From NCBI GenBank assembly GCA_038093975.1, contig JBBPTG010000101.1, positions 1 through 64,000 of the forward strand: DNA of 64,000 nucleotides, in the 5' to 3' direction. This document shows, one piece after another, positions 34,272 to 46,599 of this stretch (its first letter is position 1; each line of letters starts with the position of its first letter). The position numbers and the translations under genes were made by a program. The notes beneath the pieces are model-generated. The model worked only from the letters and a program-made list of their open reading frames with translations. It had not been told where the DNA came from and ran no database searches. This DNA comes from Chalciporus piperatus. Lineage: Eukaryota; Basidiomycota; Agaricomycetes; Boletales; Boletaceae.

Positions 34272-35033
34272 ATGTGCATGGGTTTGTTGTGGTTTACTTG
34301 ACTGACTTCGTATTATAATACCCTCCTACCTACGTGTGTCCTACCTGGTGTGTGGCTAGAGTTTTTCGCAACCATTCATTTATCTCTTCAGGCTGCCATG
34401 AACTGTGAACGGATGACCATGACCGAGTTCCCAAGGACAGGACTATCTGCACCACTGGCTCATCATGCATCATGCCTGAGGTGTTTCAGCTTTTCATCCA
34501 AGCGCTCAAGCACATAATGCATCCATGAGGCCTATAAAAGATGGCCGATTCTTTGACGGTCCAGTGGTGTGAATCGCTGAGATATCATAAGAGTCTATCC
34601 GCGGATGCCTCTCGTCGCTCGCTCTCAGGACCATCTTCACTCTCCTTCAACCTCAAAATCCTTCGAATTCGCTGAGAAGTGTGCCCTCACCTGTTTTCAC
34701 CTACGGTGCACATCCTTGCAATGTTCACAAACCATCATTCCTTACATCAACTCTCGTACCGGAAGACCTGCTTGGCTTTTTGGCCTTTTGCACGGTCCGA
34801 GGTAAGTGCGGGAGTTTCACCAAGATCGGGGCAGACTCGACGGACGGAAGGGAGGGTATCATGATGCAGGATCTGGTGTTTCTTTCCTCTTTCGGTCAGA
34901 GTAGATCGAGTAGAATGGCGATGAAGAATGATATTACTGGCTAACTTTGAGCCTAGATACACAAAGAGTATAGCAGAACGACTGTCTGCTGCTCATTGAG
35001 AGTCTGGTTTTGGGAGACCACACAGACAGCGAA
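34272..35033. other. Intergenic stretch with LCP5 relic
   Basis: This lies between VPS1 and the 3' end of the F-box gene. Apart from the short LCP5 relic described separately (about 34796-34880), I see no gene. The block just left of the F-box stop (near 34945-34975) shares the sequence TATCTAGGCTCAAAGTTAG with the 3' flank of the F-box gene at 40.15 kb. Confidence 0.5.
34796..34880 (-). pseudogene. Short LCP5 relic
   Basis: On the minus strand the bases encode a recognisable piece of LCP5 exon 3 (residues like GETPALTSDR against GGTPALTSDR) preceded by a GTCGAGTCTGC block. About three quarters of the bases agree with LCP5 by eye. Nothing of the flanking LCP5 exons remains. It lies downstream of the F-box gene on the same strand, so module copies may once have been in tandem. 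Confidence 0.65.
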
Positions 35034-36665
35034 CTACTGGAAATCTAACACCACGAGATCAGTAGAGTCATCCTTCCGCTCATCCCCACCATAACAAATC
35101 CTTCCTCTTACACCGTCAAACGCACAAGAAGTTACACTTCCAACGTCCAAAGTCTCGAAAACATCACTGACCATAGCCGTACATTCCTCTCCGCTCGCCT
35201 CAATCGAGAATTTATAGTTACCGCAAAGTCCCCTCGCATAGCCATCACTTGAAGCTTGCACCTCGAAGTCAGCATGATAGTCTTGGTTGCAAAGTGTGAA
35301 AAGGTGTTTTTGAGTGACGGCGAGGGAGAGGACTTCTGTGGAATTCGAGGCTCTGGCTGGCAAGGTGAAGTCGAGGCAGTAGAAAAATTCATGACCGGGG
35401 TAGTTTGCGAAGAACCTCAAGATAGTTTCCCCAGTCAGGGAGTTGACAACGGGATCGCGAAGGGGATGCGACAGAAAGGGGATGTGGACGTCAACGAGCA
35501 CCTCGTGGATGAGGCGAAGTTCCAAGTCACCATCAACCGGATGTGGTTGATTCGGAAATATATATATCTGGACCACTTCAGACACCAAGGATCTCCACAC
35601 GGTAGCAATATATGATCCCGTTGGCCAGACTCCGGTCAGTTCGAAACCGGCTCCAAATGGGTCTCTGTCCACAGGCTGAGTAGCCTTTAGCGTCATTGAG
35701 ATTCATGAGTAATTGCTACTCACATCTACTAGATGGTCATTAAATAGTGGAAATTTGTATATGGTATACGTCCAGGGATCAACAAACATGTTTCGAACCC
35801 CGGAATCGAGATCACGTTCAAAATATAAAGGTGACGTGGTGGTGGCGAACCCGGTGAATCGTGTACCTTCCGGGAGGTCCATCTCGTGAATCGAGGGTCC
35901 GAATGAGCTGGTTTCGTCCTGTAACGAAAACACTACAAGTTTGCTAGAGAAGAGAATGGTGAAAACTAGCAACAGAACAAAATCATGGATGCACGTACAT
36001 CCATCGCTCCTCAGGCAGTAATTCGCTGATACAGGATACAGCAAGATAAACTCGCAGTGCATCAGGGAATCCCATGGAGAAGACTTTGAAGGACTGTATT
36101 CGTTGACCGGTCTCCCAAATCACCCGACGGGAACCCATTTCGAGATCTTCGGCGAAAACTTGCTTGCCTCCCGACCAAATGAACAACCTTCCGAAGAGAA
36201 TGTTGGGTGTGTTGATTGGCCTGTAATGTGGACCTTGTGTGATTGAAACAACTTTGAGGGGCTGTGAGGCCCATGTATGGGATAAGCGCTCTGAGGGAAC
36301 CAAAATGCGCTCAAGGGACCGAGTGGACTGCCACGAGAAAGGTCCAGGTGGACGGGGCAACTGAGCGGTGGTGTACAACGCCTTCCACAACTGGGTATCG
36401 CGAGCAACATCGTTGAATTGTTTTGAGACCTAGAACGAGGAACATCAGAGGGGATCATTTGGAGTGGGGGAGGGTGGCAAGATCCAGGTGATGTATGGCA
36501 AATCGTGTGGAAGAGTCCAGGCCATCGGCAACTCGTACGGGTACTTACGAGACGCGATTGGATAACCTCGCAGGGGCTCATGTAACACAAGATGTAATAG
36601 ACAAGTTCATCTGGGAGAGTCTGGGGTGTGGGATGTTTCGCACAAGCCACTGCCAGATCCTCCAT
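35034..36665 (-). CDS. F-box protein of the LCP5 module family, copy 2
   Basis: Four exons are predicted: complement(35034..35675, 35724..35943, 35999..36429, 36549..36665), 469 aa. The F-box LPDELVYYILCYMSPCEVI is followed, after a 119-nt intron, by VSKQFNDVARDTQLWKALY. The remainder is a beta-rich domain that is not leucine-rich (conserved LVVFSLQDETSSFGPSIHEM, WTYTIYKFPLF, GVRGRICYGGDERK). It is a clear paralog of the gene at 38499-40148, with identical intron positions and more divergence than the LCP5 copies. It has two extra codons after MEDL. It reads away from LCP5 copy B. Function as an SCF adaptor is inferred. Confidence 0.85.
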
Positions 36666-37162
36666 TTCGTCGTGGCCGTCAAGTTCAGGTTGAGATTATC
36701 GAATGTCACTACATAGAACGAGAGTGGAGCTCGTCGCGTGATCAGGAGGGGCATGAGGCCATATAAAAGACCCCATCAAAGACTCATCGTGACTCGCAAG
36801 ATTTTGTCCCCACCCACGGAGGTGGGATGGAGCTGAGACGAGTCACGAACTGACTGGTGCCGGTGAGTACTTGAGTAGTTCATTCTATTCACACCAGCAA
36901 TCGCGTATTGCTGTCGTTGCAAGATGAAGCGCACTGGGCTCTGAAATAGTTGATGCCATGCACTACGCTCCACGTAGAGCGGCGGCCTAGAAAACCGTTA
37001 ACTGATCTTTCTACATTACTTCGAGTTGCTCGTCGTTGGTCATGCTGACGAGGCTACGTTCAGATCCCGCGTGGGAGTACAAAAATACTTCCGCAAGTCA
37101 AAGTTTTGTCGTAGTAGCGTAGTTGGATGTCATCTACTGCTTGTCCAATAAACCTCCACACG
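36666..37162. promoter_or_regulatory. Divergent region, F-box copy 2 / LCP5 copy B
   Basis: About 500 bp lie between start codons. The inner end of the inverted repeat (36735) falls inside, so LCP5 copies A and B share most of their upstream sequence (to ~430 bp before the ATG), while the F-box side is unique. It includes a palindromic CTCTACGTGGAG (E-box-like CACGTG is not exact). Confidence 0.55.
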
Positions 37163-38625
37163 ATGATAGATTCCCAAAACATCGTCACCGTCTTGGACGA
37201 AATGAGCGCTAGCATGGCCTCGACGAGAGAACTCGTCCAATCACTGAAAGAAAAGTAGGCACGCGAACACATCGATGTCCTATGTGTCTCCTGACACTGA
37301 CATATCACACCCAGGCAGTCATCCACAGACGATATGGATACCAGAGACGGCATATCACTTTTGTCGCTGAAACACCACCTCATGTTGTTTTATCTCCAAT
37401 CGCTCGTACTCGTTAGTGCACGACGAGCGGCCGGAGATACTCTCGAAAACCGAACCCCACCATCCCAACCATTCAGCACTGCCCAGCGCGACGCACGCGG
37501 GACAGGTCTTGGCGATCTGATAGACTCGATGATAGAAGGCCGTGTCGCCCTCGAGAAAATAAAGGTGCTTGAAAGCAGGATGAGATATCAGATCGAAAAA
37601 CTCGTTCGGATCGCTGAAGATACTTCTCAAGACGTCGTTAACGGTAGGTCGACTTGATTCGCTCGTCTCTGGACCACCACTGACGGAAACCACCATTCAC
37701 AAGATCTCCTCGCATTCCGTCCCAACCCTCAAAACCTGCTCAGCAATGACCAAGGGTCAGATGCCGGATCTGACGAGGACGCGAACGAAAATGAAAAGGA
37801 AGAAAATCCCGATGGTATTTACAGAGCCCCAAAGATAGCTCCTATGCCCTACGTAGAAAGCGCCGGCGACAAACGATCCAAACGGCAACCCATCCCCAAA
37901 ACGCTCTCGTCTCTCATCTACCAGGATCCCTCACGTCCTCACGTCGAGTCTGCATCTGGTCTCGGTGGAACTCCCGCGCTTACTTCGGATCGTGGACGCG
38001 AGATCCAACGGATGGCAGAATTCGAAGAAGAAAACTTTACGCGGTTGATGATGAACAAGAAGGACACACGGAGGCGGAAACGGGACGAAGCAGACCTCGC
38101 GCTTGGTGGGACTGGGTCCAGTCACGCCAGACGTCGTGGACGTGGTTTGGAAGATGAGTTCGAGGACATTTTGCGTTCTGTTGGAAGGACGAAGACGAGT
38201 GCTATCGGTGACGGATACGAGGAACTTAGGAACAGGGGTAAGAAGTCGGATGCGTTGTCTCGTGCTAGGACGAGGGGGCGGGGTAGTGTGGATGGTGAAG
38301 AGGTTGAGGCTCCTCAAGCTAAACGGGGCCGATTTGAGAAGGAGAGACGAGCACTGAGCAGGAAGACGGCAAAGGCTAGAAGCAAATAGTCCAAGCCAGC
38401 GTAGACTACTATTGAAAGAGGGTAATCCACTGTCAAATGTCATGCCAATCTCTTAGTCTACCCGATAATCTCAACCTGAGCTTGACAGCCACGACGAAAT
38501 GGAGGATTTGGCTTGTGCGAAACATCCCACACCCCAGACTCTCCCAGATGAACTTGTCTATCACATCTTGCGCTACACGAGCCCCTGCGAGGTTATCCGA
38601 TTGCGCCTTGTGAGTCTATTTTCAA
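36735..38625. repeat. Right arm of the ~1.9 kb inverted repeat
   Basis: This is the reverse complement of 1-1902. It spans the LCP5-B upstream region, all of LCP5-B and the first exon of the downstream F-box gene. The outer end cannot be placed exactly because the left arm reaches the window edge, but homology is still perfect at 38625. Confidence 0.95.
37163..38389 (+). CDS. LCP5: LCP5/neuroguidin-like U3 snoRNP protein, copy B
   Basis: Three exons are predicted: 37163..37254, 37315..37643, 37704..38389, 368 aa, all joins in phase. The features are as in copy A: Sas10/Utp3 N-terminal helices, FRPNPQNLL after the second intron, IYRAPKIAPMPYVES and a basic C-terminus suited to nucleolar RNA binding. 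The exon 1 start reads MIDSQNIVTVLDEMSASM. Introns are both 60 nt here, while copy A has one of 63 nt. Intact in every frame position I checked, so both copies could be expressed. Which copy is ancestral cannot be told from the window. Confidence 0.87.
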
Positions 38626-40148
38626 CCCCACGCCGATCTTCACTCTGGGGGACTCTTCAACACGATTTGCCATACAACCTGGATCTTGCCGCTTAGCTCC
38701 TCTCTGACGTTCCTCGTTCTAGGTCTCAAAGCAATTCAATGATGTTGCTCGCGATACCCAGTTGTGGAAGGCGCTGTACGCCACCGCTCGGTTGCCCCGT
38801 CCACCTGGGCCGTTCTCGTGGCAGTCCACTCGGTCCCTTGAGCGCATTTTGGTTCCCTCAGAGCGCTTATCCCGTACATGGGCCTCACAGCCCCTCAAAG
38901 TCGTTTCAATCACACAAGGTCCACGTTACAGGCCAATCGACACACCCAACATTCTCTTCGGAAGGTTGTTCATTTGGTCGGGAGGCAAGCAAATTTTTGC
39001 CGAAGATCTCGAGGCTAGTTCTCGTCAAATGATTTGGGAGACCGACCAACGAATAGATTCATTCGAAATCTGCTCCATGGGATTCCCTAATGCACTGCGA
39101 GTCTATCTTGCTGTATGCTGCATCAATGGCTTAGAGTTTGACCAACAACAAATGTAAGTGCATCCATTGTTTTGTTCCGCTGCCAGTTTTCACCATCTCT
39201 TCTCTAGCAAACTTGTAGTGTTTTCCTTGCAGGACGAAACAAGCTCCTTCGGACCGGTGATTCACGAGATGGACCTCCCGGAAGATGTACAATTAACTGA
39301 GGATGCCTCCCAGTCACTTTTATGTTTTGAAAGTGATCCTGATTCCGGGACTCAGCACATACTTGTCAATCCCTGGACGTATACCATATACAGGTTTCCA
39401 CTATTTAATAGTGATCTACTAGATGTGAGTAGCAATTACTGATGAATCTCAAATGATGCTAAACACTGCTCAGCCCGCGGACAGAGACCCAGACGTCACC
39501 CTGACTGAAGTCTTGACAACGGGACCATATATTGTTGCCGTGTGGAGATCCTGGATACTTCAAGTGGTCCAGATATATATTGTTCCGAATCAACCACGTC
39601 CGGTTGGTGGTGATTTGGAACTTCACCTCACCCACGAGGCGCTCGTCGACGACATCCCCTTGCTGACACATACCCTTCGTGATCCAGTTGTCAACTCCGT
39701 GACTGGTGACACTATCCTGAGGATCTTGGCATCCGACTCCTCATTTAACTCACAATACTACTGCGTCGACTTCACCTTGCCACCCACAGCCTCGAATTCC
39801 ACAGAAATCCTCCCCCTGACCGTCAGCCGTAAAAAACAACTGTTTGAACTCCCAGGCATCGAAGATAACGTCCGGTTGCAAGCTTCCAGTGATGGCTATG
39901 TGAGGGGACTTTGCATCCTTAAATCAACCTCCTTACTTTCTCCGCGCATGTCCAATATCTATAAATTCTCGATTCACGCCAGTGGAGAGGAATGCACAGC
40001 TATGGTCAGTGATGTTTTCAAGACTTTGCACGTTGAAAGTCTATATTCTTGTGTGTTTGACGGTGTAAGAGGAAGGATTTGTTATAGTAGGGACGAGCGG
40101 AAGGGTCACTCTACGTTTACTGACCTCGTGGTGTTTGATTTCCAGTAG
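38499..40148 (+). CDS. F-box protein of the LCP5 module family, copy 3
   Basis: Four exons are predicted: 38499..38609, 38723..39153, 39208..39424, 39474..40148, 477 aa. The F-box LPDELVYHILRYTSPCEVI continues as LVSKQFNDVARDTQLWKALY across the intron. It is followed by the same beta-rich domain as copy 2, with a ~9-residue insertion (ILKSTSLLS) near the end. Its first exon and intron start belong to the inverted repeat and are identical to the exon at the left edge. LCP5-B ends 110 bp upstream on the same strand. It is a likely SCF adaptor; the target is unknown. Confidence 0.85.
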
Positions 40149-40324
40149 CTCGCTCTTTGTGTATCTAGGCTCAAAGTTAGTAAAACAACCCCCCACCCCC
40201 AACCTACCACTCGAGGCCCGGAGAAGTAGTTCGATCAAATGAGGAAACACCCCTGTCATGCCAACTCGTGGCGTTGATTATAGCCTCGTTGTTACCGCTC
40301 ACTGGCATGCAACTTGCAGTCAGG

Positions 40325-41724
40325 ATGGCAGCACGACAGACGACGATAATTTCTCAAAAACGCGTCGCAGTCAGTACCGTCGCCGGCGCTGGCTCTAAGA
40401 AGCGTAAAGTCGAGGTCAAAGAGACACAGTCAGTACCTCTTCTTCGTTTTCCTTGTTCAGTGGTGAAGGCTCATGCCACCGTATGTACAGGTCTACGATC
40501 GCGGTAACTACAATATCTGATTTAGCTTATGAGAATACGAGTGATGTGATCGAGCATCTCGAGCGCGACACGATGGGAGCCTCGTGGATGACTGCACTGG
40601 AGGCCCAGTTCAGCAAGCCATATTTTCGCAAGGTGTGTTTACTTTCATGAGTGGAGTGTTCCGACCACAAGTTAACACATTTTAGCTTAAAGATTTCTTG
40701 ATTTCGGAACACAAGTCGTATGAAGTATACCCACCAGGTGAGCACGTCGTTTGTGATTCAGGATCCAGCTCCCTTCACAACTTCTGGCTCGGCGCTTGCG
40801 CATTCATGTAGTCCGAGATATCTATTCGTGGTCGCGATTGACGCCACTTGACTCTGTCAAAGCGGTCGTCATAGGACAGGTAATGGTTTCCTGTTGGAAC
40901 CTTCAGCTTGACGATGATCGTGCATTGGCAGGACCCCTATCACGACGTCGGCCAAGCGCACGGTAGGTCACTTGATTCCAACCAAATCTTCCATGCCCAC
41001 CGACTCCCTCTCTTCCACAGGACTATCTTTCTCCGTCCTACCACCGACGAAGCTACCAGGGTCGCTGAAGAACATCTACAAACAACTCGCACAGGACATA
41101 CCCTCCTTCGCACCTCCGAAGACAGGGTAAGTACCAACTGCATCCTTGTCCATGCTACGGGCCACAGTCACTAATGTCGTTCTAGGAACCTCACTCCCCT
41201 CGCCAAAGCTGGCGTCCTTTGGCTTAACACTTGCCTCACCGTGCGTGCTCACAAAGCCAACTCCCACTCCAAGAAAGGGTGGGAATCCTTCACGGACGCT
41301 GTCCTCAGGGCCGTTCTGGACCGTCCAGATGGGCACGGCGTCGTATTCTTCGTGTGGGGCCTCCCCGCGCAGAAAACATGCGATCGGCTGGGCATAGATG
41401 AGGCGAGTTGTCTCTTGGCACCTGGACCAGTTGACTGACTCTAACTTTTCTGATAGAAGAAACACTTGGTGTTGAGGTGCGCTTTATTTTCCTAGTGGAA
41501 GTGCGTGCAAATTTCGTGCAACTATGAACTGACACTCGGCGCATAGATCTGCACATCCGTCGCCTCTCTCTGCTCATCGCGGCTTCCTCGGGAATGGACA
41601 CTTCAAAGAGGCGAACAAGTGGCTACAGGAGAATGGCAGGGATACGATCGATTGGACGGTGCTTTGTTCCTCGACGACTCAGATACCCATTCAAGTTGCG
41701 GCCTCCTCGTCCAAAACTGGATAA
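40325..41724 (+). CDS. UNG1: Uracil-DNA glycosylase UNG1
   Basis: Nine exons are predicted: 40325..40428, 40491..40632, 40686..40737, 40812..40879, 40932..40962, 41021..41126, 41186..41402, 41457..41476, 41547..41724, 305 aa. The water-activating loop GQDPYH is at residues 121-126, with Asp123 the catalytic base. [36 protein letters not shown] and the DNA-intercalation loop HPSPLS (from residue 250) follow. The N-terminus KKRKVEV resembles a nuclear signal. It removes uracil from DNA in base excision repair. The intron after DRLGIDE has a GC donor (GAG|GCGAGT), and the next exon is only 20 nt. An earlier ATG at 40307 is in frame. Confidence 0.9.
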
Positions 41725-42014
41725 CATACCTTATTTCGCTTGATCTACATACAAGTAATTTTTGTGCAGTCAAGAGTTCTATATTACATACTTCATTGTT
41801 GTGTTGTTCATAGTGCTTTCCCCTGGCATCCAATAGACATCTTCAGCTAAGTCGTAGTAGATTCGTATAGCAAAACAAGAACAAGGAAGTGCCTGCCGCT
41901 ACAGTCAACAAGAAAAGATGTTAGAAATACATGCAAAGCTTAAGAACGTCATGACCTTCAACCCATTGTTCCATCCAATATCATGTACCTTCATTTTATT
42001 TCCGGCCTCTGGGC

Positions 42015-45000
42015 TCACCTCCTGTTCCACCCACCCGTGCCTCCCATACCACCCCCCATACCCATCCCTCCACCCATTCCAGCACCAGAACCTGAGCCCG
42101 AACTTCCGCCCGTACCACCAAACTGACTCACGTCTGGTGACCCGAAATATGCAGCCGCAGCCGCGTTCAGTGCTGCGACATCGAACCGCATCTGCTGGAA
42201 CTGTCCCTGGTGACCTTGTTGCCCCTGATGTCCTTGCTGTCCAAAGTTCCGCGCTGCTGCTGCTGCTGCGAGCATGGTAAACTGAGAGACGTTCGGTCCT
42301 TGCATCTGCGTTTGTTCTTGTCCGAAGCCTTGTTGCTGGACTTGCGTCGGGGTTTGGGATGGGATGGGCGGAGAGCGGGGGGTACTGGCGGATGTGGGAG
42401 CTGGCAGTGGTGGTTTCCAGTTCTGTCGACACATGGATGCGGGTTTAGCCCCAGCGCCGTAGAGGAGAAGACAAAGAAACGAGAAAGGTAGAGACGCACG
42501 TATTGTTTACCCGCTCTGTACAGCTCATCCAACTTCTCGTCAAAGACACCACGTTCCTCAAACTCGTGATATGCCTTAAACAACCTCAGCGCCGAACGCG
42601 CGTCCTCGATCGAGTCGTGGGTGTCCGTCTGGATGTTCTCGCCTAGGACGATCCAGGAGAGGAAGCGGAGCGAGAGACGGCGCTGACGCGCGCGGAGGAA
42701 GTAGAGATCAACGGTGTCGATTACTTGGTCGGGCGGGACGAAGATGTCTGTTGCGCGCATAAGTTTAATAAAGTTTGATAGGTGAAACGTGAAGGGAGAC
42801 TCACTGATGATCCGGAAATCCTTTGAAAGGCCGTGTCCGATAAATATACACCCTCTGTCCACCAATAGCCGTAGCTTCTTGTACACGAGCTTGAGCGGCG
42901 TCAACGTGTGTCGAGACAAGTGTGGGTCCAAGTCTCCGACTACAGCAATTTGGGAGTTGCATTAGTATTTCAGTTGATCCCGGGCGAAAATGGAGGCGTA
43001 CATTTAATTCCTGAGAACTCGGTGAGATAATCGACAATGACCTCGCTCGTATGTATGTGGTCGTCGATAAAGGGCACGCCTTCCTTCGGACCGTTTCCTC
43101 GGAGGACTGAGACACGTGCGAGACTGAGACGAGCGGGGCGGATGACGCGGTTCGTGCCATCTGACCTATATTCTGTCTCTTCCTGTAGAACAGTAGAGGG
43201 CACGTCATACGAGTACGATGGAGACAAACCAATATGGCGCGTACCTGCTGCATCGACACGAACTCGGCATCGATCGCGACCAACGTTCCAGGTGTAGGCA
43301 ACTCTTCAAAACGTAGACATTCGTGTTTGATCAGGTTCTTGTCCCGATTTCTGCACGGCACACAATATGTGTCAGAAAGCGACTGAATGACTCGAAGATG
43401 AAACATGCTGGGCACTTACATGGATATGGACGTATCGCGACTCAATATTGACGGGTCAAGTTCGTCAGGGAGACCCCTGAAGTTGAGCCGAGACCGCACG
43501 TCTTCCCGTTCGAGATACAACACGGCGGGAACCTGATACGCCAAGTAAAGAAATGAGCAAAGGGCATATTGAACGCGCACGCACTTTCCAAGTGCTGGGA
43601 AGACTCAGTGCCTCGTCTTCGGTGATATTTCGGACTACGAAGTCGTTGAACAAGAACCAGGGCCCCTTGAGACCCGGTTGGTTCTCCGCTTCCGGAACTA
43701 AAGGTGTACGAGATTAAGTCTGCAGGGAGATTTGTGATTAAGGGGACTTGCCCTTCACGATTGAAACCAAATGTGAATGTTTCGCTTTAGTCACGATCTG
43801 GCACACGATAGCCTGAAAGTGGTGCCGATATTAATCCTCCCATATATAACGTTCGAGTGGCCGCATATACTCACCCGAAGCTCATAAGTCACACTTTCAG
43901 GATCGTCAATCCCTTCTACCTCTCCCCTGACTTCCACCCTCGGGCTCAGAAACCTGCTTGTCCGCGTATCCAGCCAGAACCGCAGGCTGTCCTCGTTATA
44001 CACGCTCGCGTTCACCGCTAGTATGGGCGGCAGATCTCCGGTCGGGATCGAACGACGAGATGAGAACGTGGAAAACTGTTTGCATGTCTGACAGGTTGCC
44101 TTGTGGCTCATTTGGCGGATGAGGGACGCGCGTAGGATTTCAGTGAATGAACTTGGTAAAGACGGCTCGTTGGGAAGCGGCTAGGAGCAACGATGACTTA
44201 ACGCTAGTAAAGTACAGATGAGAGGACGAACCTTCTTAGGATATATCATATCAATGATATGCGTCATGTTCTCCTTCTCTCTAACAGCCTTACAGCTCAA
44301 ACAAACAATGATATTTTTCGCGTCAATCCCCAGTAGTTGCGTTGCAGGAGCGGCTGCTGGTGATAATGTCGTATTTGTGCTCGGATGCGTGTCAGCCTGA
44401 AACGCAGTCGAGGAATGTGAGCGCGAAGGAGGGTGCTGAAAGATGACCGGATTGTGAGGGAAAGAGTTTCCTTCCGAACTGAGATGATCGATCAGGAAAC
44501 GGTGGAAGGATTGGATCATGTGAGCGTAGTCGACCTCGGTGGGTTCGCGACCATAGTCGATGAGTTCGAGTTGGTTTTTGGCTTATTAAATGGTATAAAT
44601 ATCGTACCCAGGAGGAACTAAGGGAGTATAACAAGATCTTACCATGAGCGAGAACACCCACTGTCTTGCAAAAGTTGCTTGATTGACAATTCGTTCCATG
44701 CGCGTCTTCGAGCATACGTACGACGAAACCAAGCTCACATAGCAAACAGTGCTCTCGCGGACAGTTTGTCGTTATGTGCGACTTGGCGAGTTTTCTGATA
44801 GGAAGAGTGTAATGCATCACTTGCAAGATTGGATTTGTATATGAGTTAAGGATGTGAGTTTCGAGCCCACTGTAGGCAGTCTTGTTGTAGAACCTGTAAT
44901 TGTGAGCGTCAGGTTGAAAAGACACGTTCAAGAAAGCCCAGCTACCCAAAGTCAAAATCCTCGACCCCAAATTTCGAGTATTCAATCTCGACTTTGCGAT

Positions 45001-46599
45001 ATATGCGAGGAACCTCGTCGATACTATCATCGAGTGTGAGATGCTCAAGCTCCACCTATATCGTTCATGAGTTCCATCGCAAGGAAGTACGCTGACATGA
45101 CTGACATCGTCATCTCTCCTCCCTTTCCCGCTTCTGAACCTGGCTTGGTCCTTGGTATTCGAGACCACAACACGATTCCTCCGTCCTCTTAGCTCCTTCG
45201 GCAAAGCAGCGTATGCGATGTTGTCGTTGATCTTCATAGTTGAAAGGATTTGAGGGGGAATTTTGGCCGGAGGAGGGTATGGTGGGTTAGTATAGGAGAT
45301 GAATTGAGGTGTCCATGAGGAGAGGAGAAGATTCGTATAATACGGCATGCCTATTGAGTTGAGTGGGCTTTAAACATGATGGATTAGACTGGGAAAATAA
45401 CTTCGACGCAATCGTGGACACGTACGTCGACTCCGTCCAATTGATTTCAGGCAAAGGCTCAGGGATGTCTGCCCACTCAGCCGGCTGCCCTTCAAATCCA
45501 TTGAAGAAGGGTTCCGAAGACTCGTCCGCTGCTGTTAAGAGGTTGATTGCACCGATGGCATCACCAAACGCTAAATAAGATCCGTTTGATGATACAGCAG
45601 CAGATGTGATGTAGGACGTTGTATCGAGCTTTGGATGTGCCTTGAGCCATGGATTTCAAGGTCATAGCGGTACACACCTGGTAGAAGGCGGAAGTACTGG
45701 TGAAATCGGAGACATCGACGACGTTTACAAGACCTTGAGCTGATGTGATGACCAAGCTAGAGGAGTGCCTGGGAAGTAGATTGATAAAAGCTGGGCCGTC
45801 GGAGAATGGTATTGGGGATAGAGGTCTCATATTGCGCAAGTCGTACACTTTTACGAGAGGATCTGGAAATTCGTGACCGCGTCTAGGTCGGTTCAATAAC
45901 ATGATGAACAAGAGTGGAAGGGAGAGCACCTTAAACTCCAGCCAATGGTGAAGAAGAAGTTGCCTGTTGCCTGTAAATCCTGAACACCACTCGTGTGAGC
46001 CTGGACGGAGCCAATGCCATTCTCTCTCCGGATCGCAGTACGGGGATCGTGAGCGCGTACATATCCGTCAGCAGATGCGCAGAGCAATGTCGAATGGGAG
46101 AACTGAAGATGGGTAACGTGAGATGGCACGGACGCCTCTCTTACGACGCTTCCGGTCATTGCGTTGAGCAAGACGATCTCTGGCGTGCTCGCGGCGGTTG
46201 CCAAGAGATTGGATGAGTAGGTCGACGCAGACATTGCAGTGACCGTTGACGGGGTTGCTCTGGTGGACGTCGATAAGTGGTGGATATGCTTGAGATCTGG
46301 ACGTACCGAAAGTACCATTTGTTCATACCCCCCTTGGCCCAGGAGCCAACGCCCTCCCCAGCGACGCCGAGAGCGCGTACATGATTATCGCCTACTGCGA
46401 TCTGCTTCACGGCGAGACCCCCACCAACGGGGAAGGATACACCGCGTACGCCGTGCACGGTGTGTAGCGCGACGACGGTGCCCGCATTTGTGCCAGCCCA
46501 GAGCGAGTCCGAGACGGGGTCGAACGCGAGTGCAGTGACTGGGCCGTGCACGTCGCGCACGGTGGTGATTGGGATCGCTGTCCGATACGACGACGCCAT
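42015..46599 (-). CDS. PAN2: PAN2 poly(A)-nuclease catalytic subunit
   Basis: Many exons are predicted. The start at 46599 (MASSYRTAIPITTVRDVHGP) opens a WD40 region (GTNAGTVVALHT, CASADGYVRAHDPRT). The linker and an inactive UCH-like domain follow (CELGFVVRMLEDAHGTNCQSSNF, split by introns), then the DEDD exonuclease: VAIDAEF, IFIGHGLSKDFR and DTHDSIEDARSALRLF hold the four acidic residues. The C-terminal tail is rich in Gly, Met, Ala and Gln (repeats near 42015-42300). Pan2 with Pan3 trims poly(A) tails in the cytoplasm. It is convergent with UNG1 and head to head with the FYVE gene. I did not resolve every intron, so the exact length is approximate (above 1,100 aa). Confidence 0.9.

Noticed and set aside
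1..38625. Idea that the inverted repeats are ends of one giant transposon
   Set aside because: The arms hold an ordinary host gene. No transposase lies between them, no target-site duplication can be checked and the left end is outside the window.
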